Part shown: in pieces, positions 34,688-34,769 of the stretch | Position numbering within the stretch: position 1 is the first letter of the stretch | Layout of the letters: every line of letters starts with the position of its first letter | Source: Candidatus Nanopelagicales bacterium | Lineage (GTDB): Bacteria > Actinomycetota > Actinomycetes > S36-B12 > CAIYMF01 | Reading direction: 5' to 3' | DNA length: 34,769 nucleotides | Assembly (NCBI GenBank): GCA_025456065.1 | Contig: JALOLH010000011.1 | Span: 1 to 34,769, forward strand | Notes under the pieces: model-generated | Seen by the model: the letters and a program-made list of their open reading frames with translations, nothing else | What the model was told of the DNA's origin: nothing | Database searches by the model: none | Translations under genes and position numbers: made by a program

Positions 34688-34769
34688 GCGCTCCCGTCCC
34701 CGCCCCCGCGCGCTCCCGTCCCCGCCCCCGCGCGCTCCCGTCCCCGCCCCCGCGCGCTCCCGTCCCCGC
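34688..34769. repeat. Perfect 22-bp GC-only-type tandem repeat running off the window
   Basis: The unit GCGCTCCCGTCCCCGCCCCC plus GC begins at 34688, 34710, 34732 and 34754. All visible copies are identical and the fourth is cut at 16 bases by the window edge. It lies 56 bp upstream of the fhs start. One strand is almost pure pyrimidine apart from G at fixed positions. Total copy number is unknown. Confidence 0.9.

Overview
This is a very GC-rich stretch of an actinobacterial chromosome. It carries a nearly complete division and cell-wall (dcw) cluster in the order mraZ, small ORF, rsmH, ftsL-like, ftsI, murE, murF, mraY, murD, ftsW, murG, murC, ftsQ, ftsZ, pgeF, yggS, sepF, yggT, divIVA. The actinobacterial assignment rests on several features: SepF and DivIVA are present with no ftsA, the ileS is of the eukaryote-like type 2, a TraR/DksA protein sits next to lspA and an RluD-family gene, and GTG starts with 4-bp GTGA/ATGA gene overlaps are frequent. 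The MurE DNPR motif predicts meso-diaminopimelate peptidoglycan. I cannot name a genus.

Layout. Positions 1-3871 (minus strand) hold a moxR, DUF58, transglutaminase (TgpA-like) operon; the last gene runs off the left edge. A MaoC-like hydratase (4028-4564) is divergent from it and ends in a strong hairpin. The dcw cluster runs on the plus strand from 4832 to 23698. It opens with a promoter overlapped by 10-bp-phased GTGGA repeats, the expected MraZ operator. It is interrupted by two regulatory gaps: one between mraZ and rsmH, and a 460-bp gap between ftsQ and ftsZ with a terminator-like hairpin, an array of DnaA-box-like octamers, a candidate promoter and a 49-bp concentric dyad. A fused metallopeptidase-like/DUF2786 protein and ileS follow on the minus strand. 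Next come a repeat-rich 313-bp gap, a DUF167 gene (minus), and a plus-strand group: a TraR/DksA zinc-finger protein with a long Ala/Lys/Pro-rich tail, lspA, an RluD-type pseudouridine synthase, and an aldo/keto reductase. Formate-tetrahydrofolate ligase (minus) and a perfect 22-bp tandem repeat close the window.

How the genes work together. MurC, D, E and F build the UDP-MurNAc-pentapeptide. MraY and MurG make lipid I and lipid II. FtsW and FtsI polymerise and cross-link at the septum with the FtsQ/FtsL scaffold. FtsZ with its anchor SepF positions the machine, and DivIVA marks poles and septa. murA, murB, ddl and ftsA are not in the cluster.

Most of the window is conventional. The items most worth a second look are non-coding: the phased array and dyad in the ftsZ leader, the inverted 20-bp repeat family upstream of ileS, and the hairpin on the mraZ stop codon. 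On the protein side they are the 31-residue membrane peptide before rsmH, the DksA-type protein with the histone-H1-like tail, and the fused metallopeptidase/DUF2786 protein.
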